DNA of 64,000 nt from Streptomyces spiralis (GTDB lineage Bacteria > Actinomycetota > Actinomycetes > Streptomycetales > Streptomycetaceae). Every line of letters begins with the position of its first letter. Position 1 is the first letter of the stretch. Shown piece after piece: positions 41,453 to 49,318 of the stretch. A program made the position numbers and the translations under genes. The notes under the pieces were generated by a model. It did not search any database, was not told where the DNA came from, and saw nothing but the letters and a program-made list of their open reading frames with translations. Where the stretch lies: contig NZ_BNBC01000013.1 in the NCBI RefSeq assembly GCF_014654675.1, forward strand, positions 128,116 through 192,115, written 5' to 3'.

Positions 41453-41941
41453 TCACTTCGTGATGTGATGGCACTGACTCACCCGGCGCACCCCGTTGAC
41501 GTAGAGGTGCGCACACGCCTTTCCATAACGAGGCAACGTCTGTGGAGAGTTGTTCCGCATCGGGTCGATCTTGCACTCGCTGTGCGTCCTGCCGCGGGAG
41601 GTTCGGTACGTGCGGTTGTCGGTGTCGGCATAGCCGAAGTCGATGCGCCAGTTGCAGAAGCCGCTGCTGAGCGCCCCGACGAAGGCGCAGTCGACGCCGG
41701 CGTTCTGGTACGTGATCTTCCTCCCGCTGCCGCGGATGACGTGGGTGAACATGCATCCCGTCGGCACCTTCATCGTCACGCCGCCCACGCTGTACTCGAA
41801 GGTACGTACCGGAGTCGATCCGATCGCGGTGGCATGTGCGCTCGTCGAAGCGGTCAGAACAAGGCTTCCTGCGGTGGCGAGGGTGGTGACGAAACGCGTG
41901 ACGCGCGGTGTGATCAAGGTGATCCCCCTGCTGGTCCCCAT
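41453..41941 (-). CDS. secreted Cys-containing protein, hypothetical
   Basis: A 162-residue exported protein. The signal peptide is RFVTTLATAGSLVLTASTSAHA, with a likely cut after AHA. The mature part has six Cys (GCMFTHV, DCAFVG, FCNWRI, ECKIDP, KACAHLY, SQCHH), suggesting three disulfides and a compact extracellular fold. ATG 41941 gives a 15-residue n-region; a TTG at about 41917 after GGGGG is an alternative start. No family is recognised. The small membrane protein 7 bases downstream may be its partner. Confidence 0.65.
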   Translation of the reverse strand: MGTSRGITLITPRVTRFVTTLATAGSLVLTASTSAHATAIGSTPVRTFEYSVGGVTMKVPTGCMFTHVIRGSGRKITYQNAGVDCAFVGALSSGFCNWRIDFGYADTDNRTYRTSRGRTHSECKIDPMRNNSPQTLPRYGKACAHLYVNGVRRVSQCHHITK

Positions 41942-42109
41942 GAGTGATGAGCACCGGGGACAACTGCGGCAGGAGGCACCCGGTTGCCGGGCTCCGGGCC
42001 GATTCACCATCACAGGTGATCAAGTGATAAGCGCGCTGACCTGCAGAAACGTTTGCCAGGGGAATGGGCCGACAGGCACGGCTTCTGGCGTCGACGGTCG
42101 CAGACGGCA

Positions 42110-42148
42110 AGCGGCCCGTGGTCTCACCGGAGATAGCCACGGGCCGCT
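42110..42148 (-). terminator. hairpin after the CBS-domain gene
   Basis: AGCGGCCCGTGG (42110-42121) and its exact complement CCACGGGCCGCT (42137-42148), 15-base loop. It lies 85 bases beyond the CBS gene stop on the minus strand, in the gap before the secreted-protein gene. Confidence 0.6.
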
Positions 42149-42233
42149 AGGCCGTCGGTTGGTTCGGGTGGCGGAGCGATCGGAGAACGGCCCAGGCCGC
42201 CTCAGGCCGCCGCTTGCGCGGGGCTGACGCCGG

Positions 42234-42659
42234 TCAGGCGTAGACGCGTTCCACGAACTGGGCGAGTTGGTCGTCGCTCAGCTGCAGGGCCAGGTCGTGC
42301 TCGCTGATCATGCCGACCAGGCGCTTGTTGTCGTCGATGACCGGGAGTCGGCGGATCTGGTGGCTCTCCATCTCCCGGAGCACGTCCTCGACGGTCGCGT
42401 CGGTGCTGATCCAGCGCGGGGTGCCCTGGCACAGGTCACCGGCGGTGACGCGGGAGGGGTCGTGCCCCGCGGCGATACAGCGGACCACGATGTCGCGGTC
42501 GGTGATGATGCCGCACATGCGCTCGCCGGGGTCCCTCGGGTCGCTCACGGGCAGAGCGCCCACCCCGAGCTCCCGCATGAGCTGTGCGGCCCTGTCCAAC
42601 GTCTCGGTGGCAGGGATCCACCGTGCTCCGTGGTGCATGATGTCGGCTGCCGTGGTCAT
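42234..42659 (-). CDS. CBS-domain protein
   Basis: A 141-residue protein that is just two CBS repeats: TAADIMHHGARWIPATETLD to MCGIITDRDIVVR (about residues 1-60), and PRWISTDATVEDVLREMESH to LVGMISEHDLALQ (about 78-130). CBS pairs bind adenosyl nucleotides and often act as small regulators in streptomycetes, usually in hypoxia or dormancy-like gene sets. ATG 42659 follows AGGAGGAACG. It stands alone, ahead of the arsenic cluster. Confidence 0.9.
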   Translation of the reverse strand: MTTAADIMHHGARWIPATETLDRAAQLMRELGVGALPVSDPRDPGERMCGIITDRDIVVRCIAAGHDPSRVTAGDLCQGTPRWISTDATVEDVLREMESHQIRRLPVIDDNKRLVGMISEHDLALQLSDDQLAQFVERVYA

Positions 42660-42843
42660 GAAGCGTTCCTCCTGACGGCTGGGTCGGCTTCATCCTCCGC
42701 AGCCGCGCCCCCCACGGCGACCGATGGGCAGCAATCGGGTGACCCTCGGCTCCTCGCCTCCGCGCGCACGCCATACGTGTGCCGTCCACAGGGCTGACGG
42801 AACGCGACCCGGGCCCGAGCGTTCATGCCGACGGGCGTGGTGG

Positions 42844-43266
42844 TCATGCCGCCGCGGAGATCCCGAGCTCGGTGACCAGGGCTCGTACGCGCTGTTCGAT
42901 GGCGTCCCGGATCGGCCGGACGGCGTCGAGACCCTGCCCGGCGGGATCGTCCAGCTGCCAGTCCAGGTACCGCTTGCCGGGGAAGACGGGGCAGGCGTCC
43001 CCACAGCCCATCGTGATCACCACGTCCGAGGACCGCACCGCCTCGGTGGTGAGGACCTTGGGGGTCTCGGCGGACATGTCGATGCCCACCTCGGCCATGG
43101 CCTTGACGACGGTGGGGTTGACCGCGTCGGCGGGGGCGGAGCCGGCCGAGCGGACCTCGACCTGGTCACCGCCGAGGCGGGTGAGGAACGCGGCGCCCAT
43201 CTGGGAACGGCCGGCGTTGTGAACACAGACGAACAGGACCGAGGGGCGCGGGGCGGCGGTGCTCAT
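42844..43266 (-). CDS. arsC: arsenate reductase, low-molecular-weight phosphatase type
   Basis: A 140-residue ArsC of the LMW protein-tyrosine-phosphatase fold. The phosphate loop CVHNAGRS (C-x5-R) is near the N-terminus, DAVNPTVVKAM follows, and VITMGCGDACPVFPGKRY carries the later Cys pair used for thioredoxin- or mycothiol-coupled turnover. It reduces arsenate to arsenite in the cytoplasm. It follows the aquaglyceroporin gene by 31 bases on the same strand, in an ArsR-led operon. ATG 43266 was taken from the MSTAAPRPSVLFVCV start. Confidence 0.9.
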   Translation of the reverse strand: MSTAAPRPSVLFVCVHNAGRSQMGAAFLTRLGGDQVEVRSAGSAPADAVNPTVVKAMAEVGIDMSAETPKVLTTEAVRSSDVVITMGCGDACPVFPGKRYLDWQLDDPAGQGLDAVRPIRDAIEQRVRALVTELGISAAA

Positions 43267-43297
43267 GGCAGGCGCCTTTCGGGAGAGCGGGAAGGGG

Positions 43298-44032
43298 TCA
43301 GGACGAGGCGAGTTCGGGCTCGCCGTGTGGGACGACGGCCTTGTCCGTGGCGGGAGCGGGCCGGCCGTACACCGCGATGACGGCACCCAGCCCGAGCGCG
43401 GCTCCGGCCAGTTGGGCAGCGATGAACGGGGCGACCGAGGCAGGGGCGATGCCGGCGAAGGTGTCGGTGAAGGCACGGCCGATGGTCACCGCCGGGTTCG
43501 CGAAGGAGGTGGAGGAGGTGAACCAGTAGGCGGCCCCGATGTACGAGGCCACGGCCACCGGTGCGAAGGAGGCACTGCCGATGCGGTCGAGGCCGAAGAT
43601 CAGCAGGATCAGCCCGGCCGTGGCGACCACCTCACCGAGCCACAGGTGAGAGGCGGACCGGTCGTGCGTGGACCACTCGACCAGCGGCTTGGCGAACATC
43701 GCGTCGGCCAGGATCGCCCCGCCGATTGCCCCGGCGATCTGTGCGGGCACGTACGCGGCCACGTCCCGCAGGGTGAGGCCGTCGGACTTGTGGCGGCCGG
43801 CGAACCAGGCGGCCAGGGTGACGGCCGGGTTGAAGTGCGCGCCGGAGACCGGCCCGAGCACGGTGATCAGCACGCCCAGGCCGAAGACGGTGGCGACGGA
43901 GTCGGCGAGCAACTGCACGCCCACGTCGCGCGACAGCTCGGTGGCCTGGATGCTGGAGCCGACCACCACGGCCACCAGCAGCCCGGTTCCGACGGCCTCG
44001 GCGGCGAGGCGCCGGCCCAGGGGCGCGGTCAC
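43298..44032 (-). CDS. aquaglyceroporin in the arsenic operon (AqpS-like)
   Basis: A 244-residue MIP channel with six hydrophobic segments and two pore-lining Asn-Pro-Ala boxes: HFNPAVTL in the first half and FANPAVTIG in the second. In Sinorhizobium-type ars operons AqpS lets arsenite made by ArsC leave the cell down its gradient, replacing an Acr3 or ArsB pump. The gene order arsR, channel, arsC here fits that arrangement. GTG 44032 overlaps the arsR stop (GTGA), so the two are translationally coupled. Confidence 0.85.
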   Translation of the reverse strand: MTAPLGRRLAAEAVGTGLLVAVVVGSSIQATELSRDVGVQLLADSVATVFGLGVLITVLGPVSGAHFNPAVTLAAWFAGRHKSDGLTLRDVAAYVPAQIAGAIGGAILADAMFAKPLVEWSTHDRSASHLWLGEVVATAGLILLIFGLDRIGSASFAPVAVASYIGAAYWFTSSTSFANPAVTIGRAFTDTFAGIAPASVAPFIAAQLAGAALGLGAVIAVYGRPAPATDKAVVPHGEPELASS

Positions 44033-44403
44033 GCGCCGGCTCCCGCGGTCTGCGGCCCGGTCAGGAAGGCGGCGAGTCGGTCCAGGACGCCCGGCAGCAC
44101 CCAGTAGTACACCCACGTTCCGCGCCGCTCGCAGTCGATGAGCCCGGCCTGCCGGAGGAGCTTGAGGTGGTGGGAGATCGTCGGCTGGGACAGCTCGAAG
44201 GCCGGCGTCAGCTCGCACACACAGACCTCGCCGCCCTCACCACGCGAGGCGATCATCGACATCAGCCTCAGCCGGACCGGGTCGCCCAAGGCCTTGAAAA
44301 CCTTCGCCAGTTCGGCCGCCCGGTCCTCGCCCAGAGGTGCGGCGGACAGACCCGCGCAGCAGGCGGCGTCCTGCCCGATGACCTCAAGCTCTTGCTTCGA
44401 CAT
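44029..44403 (-). CDS. arsR: ArsR-family arsenic-responsive repressor
   Basis: A 124-residue repressor. The winged helix has FELSQPTISHHLKLLRQAGL as its recognition region. CVCEL just before it is the classic As(III)-binding Cys pair, and an extra Cys pair (DAACCAGL) near the N-terminus may add ligands. Arsenite or antimonite binding should release it from DNA. It leads the operon with the channel and arsC and is divergent from arsM, so it can control both directions. ATG 44403. Confidence 0.9.
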   Translation of the reverse strand: MSKQELEVIGQDAACCAGLSAAPLGEDRAAELAKVFKALGDPVRLRLMSMIASRGEGGEVCVCELTPAFELSQPTISHHLKLLRQAGLIDCERRGTWVYYWVLPGVLDRLAAFLTGPQTAGAGA

Positions 44404-44412
44404 GCCTCTATG

Positions 44413-44459
44413 TTGACGTTTTTCGATTCAAGGCGCAAGGTTGCATCAACGAACGTCAA
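44413..44459. promoter_or_regulatory. ArsR operator/promoter region, arsR and arsM divergent
   Basis: TTGACGTT (44413-44420) and its complement AACGTCAA (44452-44459) flank a spacer with AT-rich parts (TTTTCGATTCAAGG, TTGCATCAACG). The whole gap is just 105 bases and should hold both promoters. Binding by the adjacent ArsR is inferred. Confidence 0.5.
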
Positions 44460-44508
44460 TACAGGCCCTTCCGGGGCACCGCCATGCCCCGTCACCTGGG
44501 AGTGAGTC

Positions 44509-45354
44509 ATGAGCGAGCAGTTCACTGACCTGCGCGAGACCGTCCGCCGGCGCTACGCCGCCGCAGCCGTGAAGGTGACCGAGGGCGGCGCCGCCTGTTG
44601 CGGGCCGCAGCAGGTCGAGGTCGACGAGAACTTCGGTTCGACGCTGTACGCCGCCGACGAGCGCGACGCCCTGCCCGCCGAGGCGGTTGCCGCCTCACTC
44701 GGCTGCGGCAACCCGACCGCCGTCGCCGAACTGCGTGAGGGCGAGCGCGTCCTCGACCTGGGGTCGGGCGGCGGCATCGACGTCCTGCTCTCGGCCCGCC
44801 GCGTCGGCCCCACCGGCAAGGCGTACGGGGTGGACATGACCGACGAGATGCTGGCCCTGGCCCTGGCCAATGCCGAGAAGGCGGGCGCGACGAACGTCGA
44901 GTTCCTGAAGGGCACCATCGAGTCCATCCCGCTGCCCGCGAACACCATCGACGTGGTGATCTCCAACTGCGTGATCAACCTGTCCGTCGACAAGTCCGCC
45001 GTCTTCGACGAGACCTTCCGCGTCCTCAAGCCGGGCGGTCGTATCGGTGTCTCCGACGTCGTCGCCGACGACACCCTCACACCCGAGCAGCGAGCCGAGC
45101 GCGGCGACCACGTCGGCTGCATCGCCGGCGCCCTCTCCTTCGCCGAGTACCGCACGGGCCTGGAAGCGGCCGGTTTCACGGACATCGAGATCATCCCGAC
45201 CCATTCGGTCGCGGACGGAATGCACTCGGCGATCGTCCGTGCCACCAAGCCGAGGACGGTCGGCACCTCCTCCAAGGCCGCCGGGCCGGCCGACACCTGT
45301 TGCGGAGTCAACGCCTGCTGCACCCCGGACGAATCCTCGACCGACCCCGACTGA
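44509..45354 (+). CDS. arsM: arsenite S-adenosylmethionine methyltransferase
   Basis: A 281-residue ArsM. The SAM-binding motif is VLDLGSGGGIDVLLSARRVG, with GVDMTDEMLALA next. Arsenite-binding Cys are seen in AACCGPQQ near the N-terminus, SLGCGNP before the SAM motif, VISNCVINLS and DHVGCIAGALS. The C-terminus is also Cys-rich (DTCCGVNACCTPDE). It methylates arsenite to mono- and dimethylated forms. It is divergent from arsR, so induction by arsenite is likely. ATG 44509. Confidence 0.95.
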   Translation: MSEQFTDLRETVRRRYAAAAVKVTEGGAACCGPQQVEVDENFGSTLYAADERDALPAEAVAASLGCGNPTAVAELREGERVLDLGSGGGIDVLLSARRVGPTGKAYGVDMTDEMLALALANAEKAGATNVEFLKGTIESIPLPANTIDVVISNCVINLSVDKSAVFDETFRVLKPGGRIGVSDVVADDTLTPEQRAERGDHVGCIAGALSFAEYRTGLEAAGFTDIEIIPTHSVADGMHSAIVRATKPRTVGTSSKAAGPADTCCGVNACCTPDESSTDPD

Positions 45355-45564
45355 GCTCACCCGCGTGTGCGCTGCCGGCGCAGCAGCCCTCCCGTCCACC
45401 GGACGGAACGGCTCCTGACCTTGTGTTTCCCTGTGTCCCCGGCAGAATTCGACAACCGCCTGTGGTCGCTCGTATCACTCGTTCGGGTGGGTACCTCATG
45501 CGGGCTCCGGCCCTGATGCACAGGCTTGACCCTGCGATGCGTCTCCTCGTGAAGGTGATGGAAC

Positions 45565-45861
45565 ATGCAGACGTACGTCTCGTTGCTGAACTGGACCGAT
45601 CAAGGGATCCGAAACTACAAGGACACCGCGAAACGTGCCGAGGCCTTCGGCGCAGCGGTGGAGAAGCTAGGGGCGAAGCTCCTGAACATCTACTGGACCG
45701 TCGGTCCGTACGACCTCGTGGCCGTCGTCGAGGCGCCCGACGACGAAACGGCCACCGCGGCGTTTCTGCAGATCGGCGGGGTGGGCAATGTCCGCACCAC
45801 GACTCTTCGGGCCTTCGGCCGAGAAGAGATGGACCGCATCGTCGGCAAAGCCGCCGGCTGA
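45565..45861 (+). CDS. GYD-domain protein
   Basis: A 98-residue GYD-domain protein (YVSLLNWTDQGIRNYKDTAK, WTVGPYDLVAVVEAPDDETA). The usual GYD triad appears here as GPYD. The fold is ferredoxin-like; homologues are often next to stress or redox genes, and the biochemical role is unknown. ATG 45565 follows AAGGTGATGG. It is downstream of arsM by about 210 bases in the same direction. Confidence 0.85.
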   Translation: MQTYVSLLNWTDQGIRNYKDTAKRAEAFGAAVEKLGAKLLNIYWTVGPYDLVAVVEAPDDETATAAFLQIGGVGNVRTTTLRAFGREEMDRIVGKAAG

Positions 45862-45915
45862 CTACGTCCACTCGATGACTCGATGAGTGCAGTGTGTTCC
45901 GAGGCCGCGCGCCCT

Positions 45916-46716
45916 TCAGGCATCACGGAACCGGAGCACCGTGCCGCCGATCAGTAGTGTGCCTGCCGCCCACAGGGCCAGGACGCCGAGGCCCGCCCAC
46001 GGTCCGATGGGGAGATGGCGCAGGTCCGTCGTGGTCTGGACGGCCAGTCCCGCGGGCATCGGCCCGACCTGCGCGAGGTGCCGCCGCAGGTCCGGGTCGG
46101 TGATCACGTGGCTGAGGAGGGGGAAGAGGTACAGCAACCCCAGCACGACGCCCATCGCCACCGCCGCGTCCCGAACCGCCGCGGCGATGCCGAGGGCGAG
46201 CAGAGCGACCAGGACCAGGTAGATCACCGAGCCCGAGACTGCCCGCAGGGTCGGCCCGTCCGTGAGGGAGAGGGCGGCGTAGCCGTGGGCCGGTGTGAAG
46301 CCGTTGCCCGGCAGCAGGCCGCGTCCGGCGAGTACGGACGCCAGGACTGCGACGGTCCCCGCGGCGAAGACCGTACCGCTCACCACGGCGGCCTTGGCGG
46401 CCAGCACGGTGGTGCGCCGCGGCACCGCCGCGAGCGTGGTGTGGATCAGACCGGTGCCGTACTCGTGGCCGACGACCAGCACGGCCACGATCGCGGCGAT
46501 CGTCTGACCCAGTGACACGCCCGTGAGGGTCAGTCTGACGGGATCCTGGCCGCACCCGCTCGCGGGGCACCGGGCGGTCGCCGCCACCGCCCCGCCCACG
46601 GACGCCGTGACGGCGACGAGGCCCAGCAGCAGCCATGCGTGACCTGTGTCGGTTCGCAGCTTGGTCCACTCGGCGTGGACCGCACGGCGCAGGCAGGTGG
46701 CGCTCATACGTCTCAT
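45916..46716 (-). CDS. ABC-2 type permease
   Basis: A 266-residue membrane protein with six hydrophobic segments. It starts RRAVHAEWTKLRTDTGHAW, the usual N-terminal motif of actinobacterial ABC-2 permeases, then EYGTGLIHTTLAAVPRRTTV in the first cytoplasmic loop. It ends RFRDA. ATG 46716 overlaps the stop of the preceding permease (ATGA), with GGAGGG four bases upstream; ATG 46707 is a second in-frame choice. It forms one transcript with the ATPase and the first permease. The substrate is probably a toxic lipophilic molecule, by family. Confidence 0.8.
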   Translation of the reverse strand: MRRMSATCLRRAVHAEWTKLRTDTGHAWLLLGLVAVTASVGGAVAATARCPASGCGQDPVRLTLTGVSLGQTIAAIVAVLVVGHEYGTGLIHTTLAAVPRRTTVLAAKAAVVSGTVFAAGTVAVLASVLAGRGLLPGNGFTPAHGYAALSLTDGPTLRAVSGSVIYLVLVALLALGIAAAVRDAAVAMGVVLGLLYLFPLLSHVITDPDLRRHLAQVGPMPAGLAVQTTTDLRHLPIGPWAGLGVLALWAAGTLLIGGTVLRFRDA

Positions 46717-48239
46717 ACGTCCCTCCGGCGCAGCAGCAGGGTCGCGGCCACCAGAGCGAGCACGGTCCAGCCGCCCAGGACGGCGTAGCCGCCCCAGGGC
46801 GAGAGCGGAAAGTAGCCGGAGGACGGCGTGTAGACGGTCAGTACGTGGGCGTAGCGCGGCAGCGTCTGCTGGACGGCGAAGCCCGCCGCCGGGGTGAGGC
46901 GAAGCAGCCACTGCGCCACAGAGGCCGGCAGGACGCCGCTGACCGCGAGCAGATAGGGCAGCACGGTCGTCACGACGACGACGGTGATCGCCGTCGCGCT
47001 GCGCCGCAGCACCGCGCCGAGCGCCAGCGAGCAAGCGGCGGTGGCGGCCAGCAGGAGCCCGGTGCCGAGCACCGCGCGCAGTTCCACCGCGCGTGGCACG
47101 GTGAACACCAAGAAGTGGGTGGCGTGCGCACGTTGCCGTCCGAGCGGGATGCTGATGGCGGCGGCGACCACGCCGACCGTGAAGGCGACCGTCACGACGA
47201 CCGCGGCTTTTGCGGCCAGCAGCCGCCCGCGTCCTGGTGCCGCGGCGAGGGTGGTGCCGATCAGGCCGCGGCGGTATTCGGCGGTGACGAACTGCACGGC
47301 CACGACCGTCAGGACGATCAGTGCGGCGAACGTGCCGACCAGGAAGTTCTCGATCGTGTAGGCGGGGCCGAGCGAGGGGCCGCCGACCACGGGGGCGATG
47401 TCCCCGGCACCCGTGACGGAGAAGCCGCTGCGGGTCCGCGCGTAGGCGCCTGAGGTGTTCTCCGCGTAGCTGCCGGACGTGCCGGCGTCGCCGCCGACCT
47501 GCACACCCCGCCAGCGGTCCGGTCGGCTGCCACGGGCCCAGGAACCACCGAGTGCTACCTGGCCGAAGGTTCCGGTGGCCACGGCAGGGCTCGTACCCCC
47601 TCGGGAGCCGCTCGTCTGCACGGCCGCCGGGGAGGCGGTGAAGAGGCCCACCTGCACGGTGGCGGGCAGTCCGGCCAGGCGTGTGCTGCCTCGCTCGGTC
47701 CAGTGCGCGCCGTCCGCAGAGTCGTAGCCGGTGACCGTCGACCCGGCGCGGACCAGGCGCAGCCAGTGTGGCGAGGTGGCGGAAGGGCGGCCGGGCAGGC
47801 CGGCCCGGTCGTGGGTGAAGTTGTCCTGCATCCGCACGCCGTGCGCGCCGGTGACCATCATCGCGGCGTACTGGGAGCCCTGGTCGAGGCTCTGCTTGAC
47901 GAGGATTCCGGTCTTGGCCCACGGAGTGGTCCCGGGCGAGGTCCGCCCCGGTTCCCGGGCCAGTACGCCGGTCAGCGCGGTCACGGAGACGGTGATGCTG
48001 CCGTCGCCGGTCAGGGCCTCGTGCAGGAAGAAGAAGCTGTCGTTGACCGCCTCGCCGCCGGGGCCGACCGGCAACGCGACGGCGTCCTGCGTGTGCCGGT
48101 TCGACGACTGGTTCGTCGACGCCGTTCCGACCAGCAGGAACAGCACGGACGCCAGGGTTGCGCCGAACGCGCCGAGGACCCAGCCCCGTACGGTGCGGAA
48201 CTTGGTCCACTCCGCGCGCAGTACCCGAAGCCCCCTCAT
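46713..48239 (-). CDS. ABC-2 permease with large extracytoplasmic insert
   Basis: A 508-residue permease. Segment 1 (about residues 21-38) is followed by about 255 residues outside the membrane before segment 2 (about 297-316, VGTFAALIVLTVVAVQFV), then four more. The outside part carries WLRLVRAGSTVTGYDSADGA and TVQVGLFTASPAA, the pattern of DUF1349 / concanavalin-like jelly rolls. EYRRGLIGTTLAAAPGRGRL is the shared cytoplasmic loop. Its ATG overlaps the ATPase stop. Such an extra domain could bind a glycosylated or large substrate; that is inference. Confidence 0.85.
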   Translation of the reverse strand: MRGLRVLRAEWTKFRTVRGWVLGAFGATLASVLFLLVGTASTNQSSNRHTQDAVALPVGPGGEAVNDSFFFLHEALTGDGSITVSVTALTGVLAREPGRTSPGTTPWAKTGILVKQSLDQGSQYAAMMVTGAHGVRMQDNFTHDRAGLPGRPSATSPHWLRLVRAGSTVTGYDSADGAHWTERGSTRLAGLPATVQVGLFTASPAAVQTSGSRGGTSPAVATGTFGQVALGGSWARGSRPDRWRGVQVGGDAGTSGSYAENTSGAYARTRSGFSVTGAGDIAPVVGGPSLGPAYTIENFLVGTFAALIVLTVVAVQFVTAEYRRGLIGTTLAAAPGRGRLLAAKAAVVVTVAFTVGVVAAAISIPLGRQRAHATHFLVFTVPRAVELRAVLGTGLLLAATAACSLALGAVLRRSATAITVVVVTTVLPYLLAVSGVLPASVAQWLLRLTPAAGFAVQQTLPRYAHVLTVYTPSSGYFPLSPWGGYAVLGGWTVLALVAATLLLRRRDV

Positions 48240-49174
48240 CGCGCACTCTCCTCGACGCCGGTGCCGTGGTACTGCACGGCGTCCCGGGTGAGCTCCAGAT
48301 ACGCCTCCTCCAGGGACGCGCGGTGCGTGGCCAGTTCCGCGAACGGCACGCCGTCCGCATTCAGCGCGGTCACGATGGCCTCGCCCGTCAGCCCGCTGAC
48401 GCCGAGCGTGTCCGCCCCCTGGGCGTGGACGACCGCGCCGGCGCGGACCAGTGCCTCCGTCGCCGCGCCGGGTGCGGACGTGCGCAGCGTGACGCGGTTC
48501 GCGGAGAGCGTCGCGAGCAACTCCGGCACGCCCGTGTCGGCGACGACACGGCCGCGTCCGACGACGACGAGGTGATCCGCGACATCCTGCAGCTCGCTCA
48601 TCAGATGACTGGACACCAGCACCGTCCGGCCCTGCGCCGCCAGTGACGACAGCAGGCCACGGATCCACAGGATCCCTTCGGGGTCCAGCCCGTTGAACGG
48701 TTCGTCCAGCATCAGCGCGGGCGGATCCCCGAGGAGCGCCGCCGCGATGCCGAGCCGCTGCCGCATGCCCAGCGAGAAGCCGCCCGCCCGGCGCCGCGCC
48801 GCCTCGGCCAGCCCGACCTGTTCGAGCACCCGGTCCGCTCGGCCGGCCGGGAGGCCCTGCGAGTGGGCCAGCCACAGCAGGTGGTTGCGGGCGGTACGGC
48901 TGGGTTGCAGGGCGCCTGCGTCCAGCAGCGAGCCCAGGTGGCGCAGTGGGCTGTCGAGAGTCCGATACGGTCGTCCGCCGACCAGCGCGCGCCCCTGGTC
49001 GGGAGCGTCCAGGCCCAGCACCACCCGCATGGTGGTGGACTTGCCGGCACCGTTCGGGCCCACGAATCCGGTCACTCGTCCCGGCCGGACGGTGAAGGTC
49101 ATGCCATCGAGCGCCTGCGTCGCCCCGAAGCGTTTGCGCAGGCCCTTAACCTCGATCCTGGGGTCGTCCGTCAT
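48236..49174 (-). CDS. ABC transporter ATP-binding protein (first module)
   Basis: A 312-residue ATPase. Walker A is GPNGAGKST, the signature FSLGMRQRLGIAAAL, Walker B LMLDEP, and the switch His is in VSSHLMSEL. It ends LEEAYLELTRDAVQYHG, which the second module nearly repeats. Belongs to the drug-export (DrrA/CcmA-like) group. It should power the two ABC-2 permeases that overlap it. ATG 49174 follows a GGAG stretch; the longer frame to 49261 is not needed. The start is divergent from the sensor kinase at 49319. Confidence 0.9.
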   Translation of the reverse strand: MTDDPRIEVKGLRKRFGATQALDGMTFTVRPGRVTGFVGPNGAGKSTTMRVVLGLDAPDQGRALVGGRPYRTLDSPLRHLGSLLDAGALQPSRTARNHLLWLAHSQGLPAGRADRVLEQVGLAEAARRRAGGFSLGMRQRLGIAAALLGDPPALMLDEPFNGLDPEGILWIRGLLSSLAAQGRTVLVSSHLMSELQDVADHLVVVGRGRVVADTGVPELLATLSANRVTLRTSAPGAATEALVRAGAVVHAQGADTLGVSGLTGEAIVTALNADGVPFAELATHRASLEEAYLELTRDAVQYHGTGVEESAR

Positions 49175-49318
49175 CCTCGCTGCTCCGCCCCTCGCTCGTC
49201 CGTACTGGCGGCCATCACGGTGCGCCCCAGGCCCTGACGCGGGCGGAACGGCGGCTGTCATGCCGCTGTTAGGCCGGCTCGCCTAGCCTGAGCGGGCAGT
49301 GAGGGAGAAGGGGGACCG

